NCBI GenBank assembly: GCA_016271365.2
Contig: CM057458.1
Coordinates: 203,518,501 to 203,582,500, forward strand
Length of the DNA stretch: 64,000 nt
Direction of reading: 5' to 3'
Origin: Neoceratodus forsteri
Taxonomy: Eukaryota > Chordata > Ceratodontiformes > Ceratodontidae
How positions within the stretch are numbered: position 1 is the stretch's first letter; every line of letters starts with the position of its first letter. Positions 11,673 through 22,500 of the stretch are shown piece after piece. A model generated the notes under the pieces. It searched no databases. It saw only the letters and a list, made by a program, of their open reading frames with translations, and was not told the DNA's origin. The position numbers were made by a program, and so were the translations under genes.

Positions 11673-11741
11673 TGGGCGCACGGTTTGAACTCCGTGCCTC
11701 TGGTATGCTGCTCCAGCACTCTAACCATTAGCTACAGGCCC
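11673..11741 (-). pseudogene. tRNA-like unit 2 (left arm)
   Basis: 69 bp, with small deletions relative to unit 1 in the T-arm and D-arm. It starts about 246-250 bp from its neighbours. Confidence 0.7.
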
Positions 11742-11918
11742 ACTGGTTACAGCGTCCGAAGAACTTCCTATTTCACAGTCACACATTCCTTTCTCTCTAG
11801 TGTTGCTTAATCTGCAACCAGAAACCAATTTAGAAATTCCACTACTTCTCAGTACAGTTTAACCCCTGCAAGGTATATAGTTTTTTTAAACCAAGGATGG
11901 AAATGAGAAAGGAAAATG

Positions 11919-11991
11919 TGGGCACACCGGGATTTGAACTCCGGACCTCTGGTATGCTGTTCCAGCGCTCTAACCATTAAGCTACAGGCCC
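11919..11991 (-). pseudogene. tRNA-like unit 3 (left arm)
   Basis: 73 bp. It has A and B boxes, and numbering it as a tRNA gives AGC in the anticodon position. Base 33 is C instead of the usual T and the T-stem has mismatches, so a working tRNA is unlikely. Confidence 0.7.
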
Positions 11992-12034
11992 ACTGGTTAC
12001 AATATCTGAAGAACTTCCTATTTCACAGTCACAC

Positions 12035-12100
12035 ATGGTTAATGGTTAGAGCGCTGGAACGGCATACTAGAGGTACGGAGTTCAAATCCCGGTATGCCCA
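12035..12100 (+). pseudogene. tRNA-like unit 4 (right arm, 5'-truncated)
   Basis: It starts in the D-loop (GGTTAATGGTTAGAGC) immediately after the left arm breaks off, so the first few bases of the tRNA-like fold are missing. This is the hinge of the palindrome. Confidence 0.7.
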
Positions 12101-12277
12101 CATTTTCCTTTCTCATTTCCATCCTTGGTTTAAAAAAACTATATACCTTGCAGGGGTTAAACTGCACTGAGAAGTAGTGGAATTTCTAAATTGGTTTCTG
12201 GTTTCAGATTAAGCAACACTAGAGAGAAAGGAATGTGTGACTGTGAAATAGGAAGTTCTTCGGATGCTGTAACCAGT

Positions 12278-12350
12278 GGGTCCGTAGCTTAATGGTTAGA
12301 GCGCTTGGAACGCATACCAGAGGTCCGGAGTTCAAATCCCGGTGCGCCCA
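12278..12350 (+). pseudogene. tRNA-like unit 5 (right arm)
   Basis: 73 bp with a GGGTCCG...TGCGCCCA acceptor. The anticodon arm has shifted bases compared with units 3 and 6. Confidence 0.7.
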
Positions 12351-12525
12351 CATTTTCCTTTCTCATTTCCATCCTTGGTTTAAAAAACTATATACCTTGA
12401 AGGGGTTAAACTGCACTGAGAAGTAGTGAATTTCTAAATTGGTTTCTGGTTGCAGATTAAGCAACACTAGAGAGAAAGGAATGTGTGACTGTGAAATAGG
12501 AAGTTCTTCGGACGCTGTAACCAGT

Positions 12526-12598
12526 GGGCCTGTAGCTTAATGGTTAGAGCACTGGAACAGCATACTAGAGGTCTGGAGTTCAAATCCCGGTGTGCCCA
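12526..12598 (+). pseudogene. tRNA-like unit 6 (right arm)
   Basis: 73 bp, nearly identical to unit 3 on the opposite strand. It starts exactly 248 bp after unit 5. Confidence 0.7.
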
Positions 12599-12689
12599 CA
12601 TTTTCCTTTCTCATTTCCATCCTTGGTTTAAAAAAACTATATACCTTGCAGGGGTTAAACTGCACTGAGAAGTAGTGGAATTTCTAAAT

Positions 12690-13317
12690 TAGAATTATAT
12701 AATGATTTTCTGGATAATAAAAATATTCCTTCAGATATGTATGATGGGGTTTTAATATTTCTGTTTATAAATGGAGAAAAAAAGAGAGGTAAATAATTGT
12801 AGACCAATTATATTTCTTAATACTAATTTTAAAATGTTAGCAAAAATGCTTACTAAAAGACTTATGGAATCCATGAAATATATAGTCCACCCTGCACAGT
12901 TTTGGTCAGTTCCAGGCAGTAAAACAAGTGATGTTTTAATTTTGTTAAGAGAAACAGAAATTAGTAATGATGGTATTGACTCATGCAAGATCAGGAAAAC
13001 GCATTATACAAAGTAGCACATTCGTTTCTATGGAACACTAAAATATTTTGGGGTTCCACAAGTTTTTATTAGTTGAATCTGATGTGTTATGCACAGGCAA
13101 ATTTGCTGGCTAGGCAATAAATGTTTATTTAAGAGGCAAGGTATGAGGTAAGGATGTCCCATCAGCCCGCTTTTACATATTATCCGCTTAGATCCTTTAA
13201 TCCTTTAATATGGCTACTACACATTTCCAGAGACTTTGAAGGTGTATCTTGTCCTATCCATCTTAAGTGAAAGCTGTTATTTATGCAGATGATACATGTC
13301 TATTTGTAGCAGACCAA
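12690..13317 (+). pseudogene. Tx1-A piece 2: reverse transcriptase palm
   Basis: The frame continues from piece 1 as YNDFLDNKNIPSDMYDG, then NNCRPIIFLNTNFKMLAKML (the NWRPISLLN block of L1/Tx1 enzymes) and VPGSKTSDVL. The catalytic YADD is intact at 13282-13293. Frames shift several times. The last three bases, CAA (13315-13317), are the target duplication of the Harbinger element, and the coding text resumes at 22501. Confidence 0.85.
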
Positions 13318-13337
13318 GGGCCAGATATTAAAAACTT
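13318..13337 (+). repeat. Harbinger left terminal inverted repeat
   Basis: GGGCCAGATATTAAAAACTT, with two mismatches to the right terminus at 22481-22500. Confidence 0.9.
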
Positions 13338-13619
13338 TGTGCTGGGTACAAACCGATTGTGCTGTAATTATGCCACATTTGTGCCGGGCTGCCATATTCA
13401 AAAGGCCAAATAGCACTGGTGCAACGTGATAACACTGGTGCTAAAAGATAATGTATGCAAGGTTCAAAGTGAGGGGAAGGAACAATTCAAAAGTATAGCA
13501 CCACGCAACTTGTGTTAGTGCAACCCGTAGTGCAGCGCTATTTACCACCTATAAGAAGGTAGTCTAAACTTACGGCAAACCACAGAGGGGGCATGGACAC
13601 AGCTATAGGCAACATGGCG

Positions 13620-14370
13620 GGTGGCAACAACTTGCTCATGGGCCACACCATAGGCCAAGGAGGAGATATGCTCTACACAGAACGTACCGGCCCAGATTGT
13701 CTTTTGAGATACTCACAGATGACCACCTTGTGGGTCAGTACAGACCGAACAGGGTCCTGCTAAGGCAGCTTTGTGAGCTCCTGCATGAGCACCTGCAGTC
13801 TATCACTCAGTGCAGCCATGCCATGTCAGTTGAGGAAAAAGTGATGGCTGCGATGTGCTTTCTATCCACTGGATCCTTCCAGACACCGGTTGGAGATACC
13901 ATGGGCATATCGCAGCTGGCCATATAGCATCTAATGACCCAGTTCCTTGATGCACTGCTGCCACATTCTGGTGAATTTATCATATTCCCCAGCATAGCAG
14001 CAGAGTACAGAGAATGGTGAGACAGTGCCGCAATAGAGCACACTAAGGAGGTAGTGAGGAGGGTGGGAGGGGAGGGTGCACATGTGCACAGGAAGACCAA
14101 AACAGTAGGGGCTGCAAACTGGACAGGGTGTGTGACACAATATATACATGCAAACCACTGTTAATGTTTCCACAGGTGACAGTGCCTATCCCTTGAGACC
14201 ATGGCTCCTAACCCCAGTCCTCTGACCAGCTAATATGGCCAAGGAGAGGTATAATGAGGCACACATCACAACACAGAATATTATTGAGTGTGTCATGACA
14301 TGCTGAAAATGAAATGGACCGTTCTGATGGTGCCCCACAAAGTGGCCCTTAGAAGGTATGCCGCATATTC
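13620..14370 (+). pseudogene. Harbinger transposase (HARBI1-like), internally deleted
   Basis: The first exon reads RTYRPR, then FEILTDDHLVGQYRPN, and SVEEKVMAAMCFLSTGSFQ followed by VGDTMGIS, the N-terminal region of HARBI1-type transposases. It continues through HSGEFIIFP and ends near a donor-like GTGAGA at 14017. After a short gap ending in a TTTCCACAG acceptor, exon text resumes at 14176 as GDSAYPLRPWLLTP, ERYNEAHITTQNIIE and later KVCRIFLAC. The second catalytic Asp (GDS) and the Glu region are present. The segment with the first catalytic Asp (the IDCTH region) is absent and no room is left for it, and stops interrupt the last exon. The enzyme is dead. No clear start codon lies in the same frame. 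Confidence 0.88.
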
Positions 14371-14381
14371 CTAGCCTGTCG

Positions 14382-14490
14382 TATATTAACATACTAACAT
14401 ACTATTTGCCAGCAGATTAGGCCTTACGGTCTACCGAGTCTGCTCAAACCTTAGTTCCTTAGTTGGGTATATTGCACAACATGACACTAA
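14382..14490 (-). mobile_element. CR1-related LINE tail inside Harbinger
   Basis: An AACATACTAACATACTA microsatellite-like end is followed by TTGCCAGCAGATTAGGCC and TCTACCGAGTCTGC. This is the 3' end of a CR1-related LINE in minus orientation. A sister tail is at 60413-60476. Confidence 0.6.
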
Positions 14491-14758
14491 ATCATAGAAT
14501 ATTTTTATTTATTTATTTATTTATTTCATGTTTAGGATTCAATACCCTTGAGCTAAAAGCTTGTTTACAAAGGTTCTGAGACAGACAGGTACATGAACAC
14601 ATCAGTGGCAATACACAACAGGAGATAACTGATGACAATACAATAAGATTACATAAATCACATAGTACAAATATTTGTTGTTATTTACAAGAAGTCAGGA
14701 GCAAAGATTACAGCAACACTACTGGAGTGTGGCAAACAACTTGTATAATCATATCTAA
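14491..14758 (-). mobile_element. Rex1-like LINE 3' tail inside Harbinger
   Basis: A (TTTA)n edge at 14497-14525 leads into sequence resembling the 3' untranslated regions of the other Rex1-like copies here (GGTACATGAACA, TACACAACAGG, ACATAAATCAC). Only the tail is present. The right boundary is approximate. Confidence 0.5.
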
Positions 14759-15169
14759 CTTGGGAATACGCCTGCCACAGAACCTAAGGAACATGCAGAC
14801 AGTGACACTGAGAAAAAGTTCCAGAGGATAGTGGAGCAGCTTGATCGGTGTGATCCACAGATGGCCAGAAGGGCCCAGGAGCACAGGTCCAACATCTTAA
14901 GAACCCTGACATGGATAGGCAGGTGAGTGACACAACATGGACAACAGACATGATTCAAAATGTGTATTTATAGTGTAAACAGTAGAGTGACTGACACAGA
15001 ATGGTGACAAGATGGTAACAATAGAAAACAAAAAGCATGGCTCACAGGTGATACAGGGAATGAGGTGGGACATGGATATGTACTTAGAGGTGCATGTGAG
15101 GGGTGCAGGTGGATGAAAGTTGCAAGAAGGTGTGGCACACACATATGGCATCGTCATTGTCTCCCACCA

Positions 15170-17303
15170 CAGACCCTCAAAGACGCCCTACCATATGAAT
15201 GCTGGGGGGGTGTACTGCAGGCCGAGGAGCCAATAGGTAAAAACTGTGGGGATGGGGAGACCCTGGGACAACCCCAGCCACTGCGCAGGCTTGTTGCAGC
15301 CAATGAAAATTGCCACCCAGTGTTCCATGGAGTGCCCTTGGATGGTGGCATGGCACTGGTGCTGGCTGACTCTGACCTGCCACTCCTTGTTGTGGAGGCA
15401 CGCCGGGGGACACTACCAGCACCCTGATGGTGTGTGACGGTGGTGCAATGCCACCCAGACATCCAAACCTCTCTCACCCTGGCTGTGAGCTCCCTCACCG
15501 CCCCAGTGATGTCACCACAGACTTGGTGGAGGGCATTCAGGAACTGTGCCTGATGTTTCTTCAAACCCTGTTTTGCCCGCATTAGGTCAGAGTGAACAGC
15601 TTCCCAGAGGAGGGACAGTTCATATCGTACCTCCCTCCAGAAGTCATGCAGCTCCTGCTGTGCTGCGGTCTGCAAGTCCACCACAGAGTGTAGGAGTTGC
15701 TGGATGCCAGAGACATTCTGCCCCTGTGGTGCATGCACACCCTGGACATTGGTTGGGGTTGGGTGGGATGGGAGTGGTCATATCCTGTGTGTCTGTGTTC
15801 TGCACCACCTCACTGCCTGCTGTGGCCCACATCTTGTGTGTGTGGACTGCTGGGCCATCAAGACTGCCACCCAGAGGAGGGTGTTGCATAGTCTGGGCGA
15901 TGTGTGTGTGGCCGCAGACATGGTAGCCACACAAGAGGCTATAGGTTGTGGTGGTGGTGGTGGCAGTGGCTGTACTGGGGCATGGACCACAGTGGACCCT
16001 GGCAGCACCAAATGTGCCGGGTGTCTGATGGGTGATTGTATGGAGGCTGCTGTGAGGCCACTGCTCTCAGCCCCTGACAGGTCCTCCAAGTCTAGTCCTA
16101 TGTCTAATGGCATCAAGGTAGTCCACGGTGGGGATGTACATGTCTACATCATCATCATCATCACTAGAAACATCCCCGAATAAGGCAGCCATGGACACCT
16201 CCTCAACAGCTGCTTGTGACATTGGCCTCTGCACACTGGATGTCGATAGACATTCCTACCCCTCCTCTGACGTTGCACTGCTGTGGGGCCATCACCTTGC
16301 ACTGTGGACAGAGAAGAACACTGGAAGTGTGATGCACAGTACACAGTGGTCCCATACCAGTGCCACCACATGCAAACAACACCAGTGTTGCCAATGACGC
16401 ACAGTGCAAGCCTAAAAAAGGTGACCACAGCACACATACCCACACAGCCAAAGTGCATGCACAAGCATCAGAATGTTGGATCCCACAGGCATGCAAATGA
16501 CCATCATCAAGTGTTTGCAACACACCACACACATGTGCAGGCCACCACCAAGATGGAGGTAATAGGTGCAGCACCTAGTGACACATGTGACAGTGTGCAA
16601 CACCGCTTGGTGACAGCATACCCACCGCCAATAAACACACAATCTGCAGTGGTACTGGGACAGTATATGCAAAGTACACCATGACTGTATCACCATGGCA
16701 CATGCTGATGGTCCACACTGCAAAGGACACACCACCGGACTGTGCCATTCTGCACCCAGGCCATCATGATGCACACATGTGTGCACAGGCCAGGGCAGCT
16801 GTGTGATACGACACAGGCAGTGCAGTCCATAAACCCATGAAGCACCATGCATGCCATGGTGGTGCATGTCCCTGTACTCACATGCCCCGTGTAACTCCAG
16901 TGGTGTTTCACAGTCACCGCTCTCCACACCTGCCATGGCCACAGAACAAGGTGTTGATGCCACCACTGCCATAATGGGTTCTGTTGTTTCAAGCACCACT
17001 AGATGCAGACCTCCCCCTGTGCCCTGCATGGCATGGTGGCGTGCCACCTCCTCCTCCTTGGCCCTCTGCAGCATGTCATGCCACCGCTTGTGTACCACAT
17101 CCATCATATGGCCATGTCCACCCACAGCCTTCACCTCCACACTGATCTGGTCCCACATGTCCCACAAAGCAGCATCTATGGTCTTGAAACATCACACTGC
17201 CTGCTTCTTTACTTGCACCCATTGGCCAGGGCTTTCAACTCCTCCCTGGAGAACTTGTGGGGCCACAGCCTGGCCCTTTCATCAGAGGCACCTGTGTGGG
17301 GAA
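15170..17303 (-). pseudogene. Harbinger Myb/SANT-like accessory gene, two exons
   Basis: On the minus strand the first exon (about 17303 to 16882) encodes HKFSREELKALANGCK, then DAALWDMWDQISVEVKAVGG and VVHKRWHDMLQRAKEE, the Myb/SANT-like fold of Harbinger accessory proteins. It ends at a GTGAGTAC donor. The second exon begins after a TCTCTGTCCACAG acceptor at 16311 and contains an acidic patch SSDDDDDVDMYIP. It ends in a long helical segment with WREVRYELSLLWEAVHSDL near 15620. In this superfamily the Myb-like partner binds the transposon and aids nuclear import of the transposase. A frameshift and a stop near 17185-17200 disable this copy. Confidence 0.8.
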
Positions 17304-17330
17304 GTATGTTGCCAATGATCAGTGGCTGTC

Positions 17331-17402
17331 CTGTACTCTGTGTGTGTGTGGCATGTGTGGGTGGGTGTGTGTGCATGTGTGTGTGTGTGTCTGTGTGTGG
17401 GA
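17331..17402 (+). repeat. (TG)n-rich simple repeat
   Basis: A TGTGTG-dominated stretch with GTGGG and CATG interruptions lies inside the Harbinger element, upstream of the Myb-like exon on the opposite strand. Confidence 0.85.
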
Positions 17403-18642
17403 GTGGGCCCCTACACACGATTGAAGGGTCACTGTGTGGCATAGGCTATGGCTGTGCATCACAGAGATGTGGGTCAAAGCCAACCCCACATGCTGAACAT
17501 GCCCAAAAATGTTCTCCACATGTCTGTCTGCCTGTGTCTGCCACATGATGGTGTTTATACAAAACAGGGATACAAGCATCAGCCTGCAGTATGAGAGCAG
17601 CACCACGATCTGTATGTTGTCTGCACACCAATAGGTGTGTGTTGGGCGGCAGCTGCATGGACTGGTTGTGATGGCAGAGTGCACAGTGTGACCTGGGTGA
17701 TGCACAACATAGCATTGGCTACACATACACATGACGGTGGGACTGCACCAGCCACATGAACACTATGTCTGTGTTGTGTGATGTCCCCCCTCCTCCCCTG
17801 GGACCATACTGTGTACCTGTGGGTGCGCATGGGCATCCATATGTGTGTCACAATGTTCACAGCCATAGCCACTGTCACACTGTACTCCTGTTGTATGAAA
17901 CAACAACAGTGCTGCACTATGACTACACATACCTGCCTGCTGGGCCTGCTGCATCAGTGATGGAACTATTCTGCAATACTGTTACATGACATCATAGTAA
18001 TGTTCTCTCAAATGAACTGTGACCCCATGACAGTGTAGCAAAACACATACATTGTTGCAGAACAATATAGCATGGTAATGTACTAGGGACACCAACCTGT
18101 ACCTGTGGAAGTCATGTCCTGGAACATTTTGAGGCCTAGTGTTGTCAACAATGTTGTCTTTCTGTTGCCTTCAGTTCCAGGAAGCTCAGCAGGTGGAGCT
18201 GAGGAACACCATAAATAGCCCAGCCAGGCAAGCCACACATGGTAGTGCATGCAAATGATGCCATACTGAGACATTAATGTGGTGGTCTGCACTCCGATTG
18301 CCTAAGTAGGCTTATTTGCATACCACCTTTGAATTTGCAAAATGCAGTTGTGCTGGGCAAAGTGTTTGCACCATGGCGCAGCACTAATTGTTTAGCATTG
18401 GGCTACATCATTTAGCGATGCTCCTACGGAGTATGCGCGATGATGTCATCACGGTGTAGGTCACGCAAGGGTCACGCATGCTCACTGGTGGCCATCTGGC
18501 CTAATAAAGTGCTATAGTATTTTGTGCCACACCGTACACAGCTAGCGGGGTGCTACCATACACGCATTTCATCTTGTGGCCTGTGCAGCTCAGAGCAGCA
18601 GAAGTGTCAGAGTGATGTCACAGGATTAGCTATTCTGAGACT

Positions 18643-21298
18643 ATGTTGACCACGAGGCATGTAAGGGCTGTGGTCCAGATGGACCAGAGGGGGGAGGCAG
18701 AAATGGCCATCATGGTCCAGTTGGTCATGACACAGGAGTATCAACTGTTTGTCAAAGTCCATGAAGGAGACAGGCTCAGAAGACTGATGAGCGCCACCTG
18801 TCCCAGCGGACGGGGATTCCCCACACTAGGGAGCAATGCAGGCATAGGTATGTTTACCTGCAGCACCAGGTGAGATAGCAGCTAGAGAGGTTCCTGCGCA
18901 TGGTGCTTGCTGGCATTGGGCCTGCACCAGGTAAGTGGACACCTTTCACATAGCTTTGCCTTTTGCATGTCAGTGGGTGTGGGCAGCCATGTACACACTT
19001 CACTTGTGGGTATATCCGTGTAGGGGGCACTGCATGCATGCCTGTCATGCTGCTGGGTATGTCCCATACAGTGCACTGTGTGCCACACTATGTGTATAGT
19101 GGTGCCCGTGTGTTGGTCCACAGTGCCTGTGTCTGTGGTTGTACATGTGATATGCATTGATGGCAGCATGTGACTGTTGTCAGTGTTGTCCATCACTGGT
19201 TGTGTAGCACATGTACATTTGCACCAACAATGAACATGTGTCCCATACAATGAGTGTTGGTGTGGGCACAGTACCGTTTGACAATTACGAAGTGCTTAGC
19301 TGGCACAGTTGGGGGGGGAGTTATGCTGTCCATGCTGGTACTAACACTGATGTTTTCCCTTCATTCTGCAGACCACAACACCAGGGGACAGTAAGGGTAC
19401 AGCTGGAGGCCCCAGGACCATACCCTGAGAGGGACAGACAGCAGTGATGGGCAGTGGGATGCCGCATGTGACTATGCTCCTATGTTGTCTACTTGTGTTA
19501 CCTACATTGCTGGTTGGGGTATCTTTGTTATTCATATGGCACTGGTCCACAAACAGATGTATGTTATGTCACCACTCCTGGGGGCATGTGGTTATGGGGT
19601 GCCCATGGTGCTGTGCTGCTGGAGTGGGGATCGCATACACATACTGCTGCCTGTGGTACGGTGCACCTGGACACTTCCAAGCCATTCCACACAGACTGTA
19701 GGCCTGTGTTGTGGCAGCACATGACAGTTCACAGTACTGCACTGCTGCACCATGGCGTGTCCTGCATGGCCAAGCCATGCATGGGTTGTCCTGTGCACAC
19801 TGCATACGCCTACACGGGAACACGCCCTTCTTGATGTCACTGTTCTGCTGAAGCTGCACCCTAGGTCTTGCATGTCCAACATTCGACGGCCCTGTGTCAC
19901 ATCTGTGTCTGTGACATGGTGGCATGTGCATGACTGCCTCCTTGCACCCTGCGCATTGGACTGCACGTGGTGGCCTATGGTCCACTGTGAGCATGTTGGT
20001 CAACACCACGGGGCTCTGTATGTGGTGCTGTTATCTCAATGTCTTCTCCCTTTGTGCTGTGCATTGTGTATATGCTACCATTCCATGGTTGTATTGTACC
20101 GTTGCCTGCAGCCAGCTTCTCCCAAGTTGTGTTGTTCACAGCACCTGTACATGTACCGTAGCCATGTTTGCACTGCATACAATGCATGTTAGCCATGTGG
20201 CATGTTGTGCTCCTGACTGTGTGCTGCTGGGTGGGTGCATTGTCATGTTCCTGTGGTTGAGTATCTGTTCACAGCATACACTCACCGCATGGTATGCCTC
20301 TGGCCTGGCCATGGTCTCTGTGTACATTGTGTTCACACAGTGGCGTGGGCATGTGTGTGCCATCTGCAACACACATGCATACCAGTCACATTGCACTGTG
20401 CTGTTCCAGTGCACCACCATGTCAGGGTTGTGCTGCACATTGTGGCCACCAATCAATTGTCTTTGTGGGGGAGTTGCTGCTGATGATGTCTGGCTCAGTG
20501 ATGCTTCATAGCCCTCAGGTAGTGTGAACATTGCATGTCCACATGTCACACTTGTGTCATGGTCAGGGTCTGTGACTGTGTCGGAGGTGTGGGAACACCT
20601 GCACACTGTCTGCTGCACAACCCTGTGGATTGCCACTATGGGCCACAGTCTGTTGACGTGTGACCATTGGTTGTGTGGTTTCTGGTTATGATGTTGCAAG
20701 CTCACCTGGCTCTACCTTCTGTTCCATTGGTCAGCACGACCCACCCATTCTGTTGCTACAGTGTTTTATCATTGCAATGGGGCAGGCTGTTGTTAATCTC
20801 AGGAGGGCTGTATAGCTGTACTGTGACAGGATCTACACTGCTCATGCTTGGGGCATTGTCCCTTCTGTGGTGGTGGTGTCAATGACCTTACTTGCCTTCC
20901 GATCTCTGTGGGATGGGTGTGTGTACCATGGGGTTCCGTGTTGCCACATACAGGCACAGGTCAGGTGGCATGTGCACTGTTTACATTATTGGGTACATGG
21001 GCGGTTAGGACATGCTGTCCTTCCCTGGGGCCACATATTGAGTTCTGCATTGCTCCACAGTGTCAGCACACCATTCTTACATGGGCATCATCCCCCCATA
21101 GGTACATGTTGGAGCTCACTGTGGTCCAGGAGGCCCCAAGAAGGGGAAGGCAGGGAGGACCTTCTGCAGAGGCTTGTGCGCCAGCAGTGCACCATTATTG
21201 AGCAGCAGGCAGTCATCATACATGAGACCAGGTGCATTGTGGACATCCTTGAGCAGAGGCTCCCTGCAAAGAACCAGACCCAGGCTTCAAACCTTTAA
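18643..21298 (+). pseudogene. Possible third gene of the Harbinger element
   Basis: An open stretch from about 18643 reads VQMDQRGEAEMAIMVQLVMT and runs on to a second piece, QLERFLRMVLAGIGPAP, followed by GTAAGT at about 18930. A short acceptor-led stretch follows at 19371. A last exon-like block (after CCCCCCATAG at 21101) reads EDLLQRLVRQQCTIIEQQA and continues with a helical pattern to TAA at 21296-21298. The pieces look like a protein with a C-terminal coiled coil, but they need frame changes and intron assumptions. I do not recognise the family. It could also be the remnant of a second Myb-like partner or unrelated captured sequence. Confidence 0.35.
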
Positions 21299-22480
21299 TC
21301 CCCCTTTTCCCTTGTTATTCACCCTTCTCTGTTCCACCCCCCCCCCCATTTAGTTTTTTCTTTCTCTTGTAAATAGTTGTATATTGTTTTGTGTGCTCTT
21401 TCAGTAATACATATTTTTCTAGTTGCATTCCTGTGTCCTGTCTATTTCTTGGGTTACTGTAATCAGTGTCACTGCTGTGATGTGTTGCACCTACTGACTG
21501 TCTAGTTCACCATGGTGAATGCCATCCTGGCCTATCTTGTGGCACTGGTTTCACAAGAGCTCTCCCTGTGTTGTCTGCGTCTGCACATGTAGCAGTGGGT
21601 TGTTTTGGGTGTGGTGGGTTTCTCCCCCAAGGGGCTGTCACATTCTGTTCTCCAAGTGTGCCCTGCATGTCCTGTGTGTGAGGCAGGTGAGAGCTGTCTT
21701 GTGTCTGCCTGTGGACATGGTCTCTTCCCAGTTCCTTGGGTGCACCACAATGGCATTGCCTGGCAGGAGTGGGGGTCCTTGATCTGCGGGCCTGTGTGGG
21801 GCTTTATCCATGTAGTAATGGCTGCCGTTCATCCCCCTGTGTCCTCCGGCTGTGTATCCTGTGGTGTGTTGTCCCCTGCTCTGTGTCAGGGATCCTTGTC
21901 CCTCCCCCTGTGCACAGTGGGCAGTGGTTTGGTTTGTACTGCTACAGAGGCATATATTGTCCTTTCTGCTGGTCACATCACCACTGTCCCATCTCTGCAC
22001 CTTTTCCACAGTTCACATCCTTATAGTACTGCTACATTTTGGGGTTTCTCTTTCATGTTATTTTTTTTGGTTTGTTGTTATTATTTTTTGGTTCATGTGT
22101 TTTTTCCTGGCATTGCCTTTGGTGGTTCATTTGCTGTTGTTTGTGTTGTACAATGCTGTATGATCCAGTGTTCACATTTTGGGCTGCACTTCTTTGCATG
22201 CCCCCTCCCCACCAGTGGACACATGATTCTCCTATGCACTGTGCCGCTGTTGCTGTTTGCACTGCCCGGTTGCTATATTGAGAGCTGTCTTCTTTGCTAT
22301 TTTCAGAGCTGTCTTGTTTGTCGGGCTATTTTTGCATTGCACTCTCACCCCTGTTTGCACGACTTCATTTGCCCGCTATATTCATCAGATTTAGCCCCTA
22401 CGCTATTCCTTTGAATATAGTGTACAAATGGTTCTGGGTTAATTTAGCATGCTGGGCAGTGATAATTTTGTCCCTGGCCT
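21299..22480. other. Harbinger subterminal region, no credible gene
   Basis: The sequence is T-rich on the plus strand with a (T)-rich block near 22060. A long open frame across 21605-22414 is cysteine-, leucine- and serine-rich and has no recognisable motif. I treat it as an effect of base composition. Confidence 0.5.
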
Positions 22481-22500
22481 AAGTTTTTAATATTGGGCCC
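22481..22500 (-). repeat. Harbinger right terminal inverted repeat
   Basis: AAGTTTTTAATATTGGGCCC, followed directly by the CAA target duplication at 22501-22503. Confidence 0.9.

Larger units (their letters stand above)
11394..12689. mobile_element. Palindromic array of six tRNA-like units, flanked by 13-bp target duplication
   Basis: The insert consists of about 248-bp units, each holding a 73-bp tRNA-like segment and about 175 bp of body. Three units are on the minus strand (left arm, to about 12036) and three on the plus strand (right arm), so the whole folds into one hairpin. TAGAATTATATAA flanks it on both sides and the interrupted LINE frame rejoins across it, so it arrived as a single event. 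The right arm extends about 75 bp further than the left. I know of no named family with this layout. A SINE multimer, a foldback transposon or a rearranged tRNA-derived repeat are all possible. Confidence 0.8.
13318..22500 (+). mobile_element. PIF/Harbinger DNA transposon, 9,183 bp
   Basis: The left terminus GGGCCAGATATTAAAAACTT and the right terminus, whose complement is GGGCCCAATATTAAAAACTT, match at 18 of 20 positions. The element is flanked by CAA on both sides (13315-13317, 22501-22503), a 3-bp duplication as expected for this superfamily. Removing the element and one CAA rejoins the interrupted reverse transcriptase frame (VADQ then VSSEVAK), which fixes both ends exactly. Inside are a damaged transposase gene, a Myb-like gene on the opposite strand and a possible third gene. 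The interior is rich in CA/TG. It also carries two later LINE tails (14382-14758). Confidence 0.92.

Noticed and set aside
11916..12170. Open frame starting MWAHRDLNSGPL
   Set aside because: It is a translation through the tRNA-like units and their body; this type of peptide is a known annotation artefact of tRNA-like repeats.
11423..12598. Six functional tRNA genes
   Set aside because: Length and boxes fit, but the acceptor and T-stem mismatches, C at position 33 and the array setting argue for tRNA-derived repeats.
15546..16183. Overlapping plus-strand frames of 120-160 codons
   Set aside because: They are complements of the Myb-like gene's second exon on the minus strand.
21605..22414. 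269-codon open frame as a membrane protein gene
   Set aside because: It is rich in Cys, Leu and Ser because the region is T/G/C-biased. It lies past the end of the last exon-like block and has no start context or family motif.
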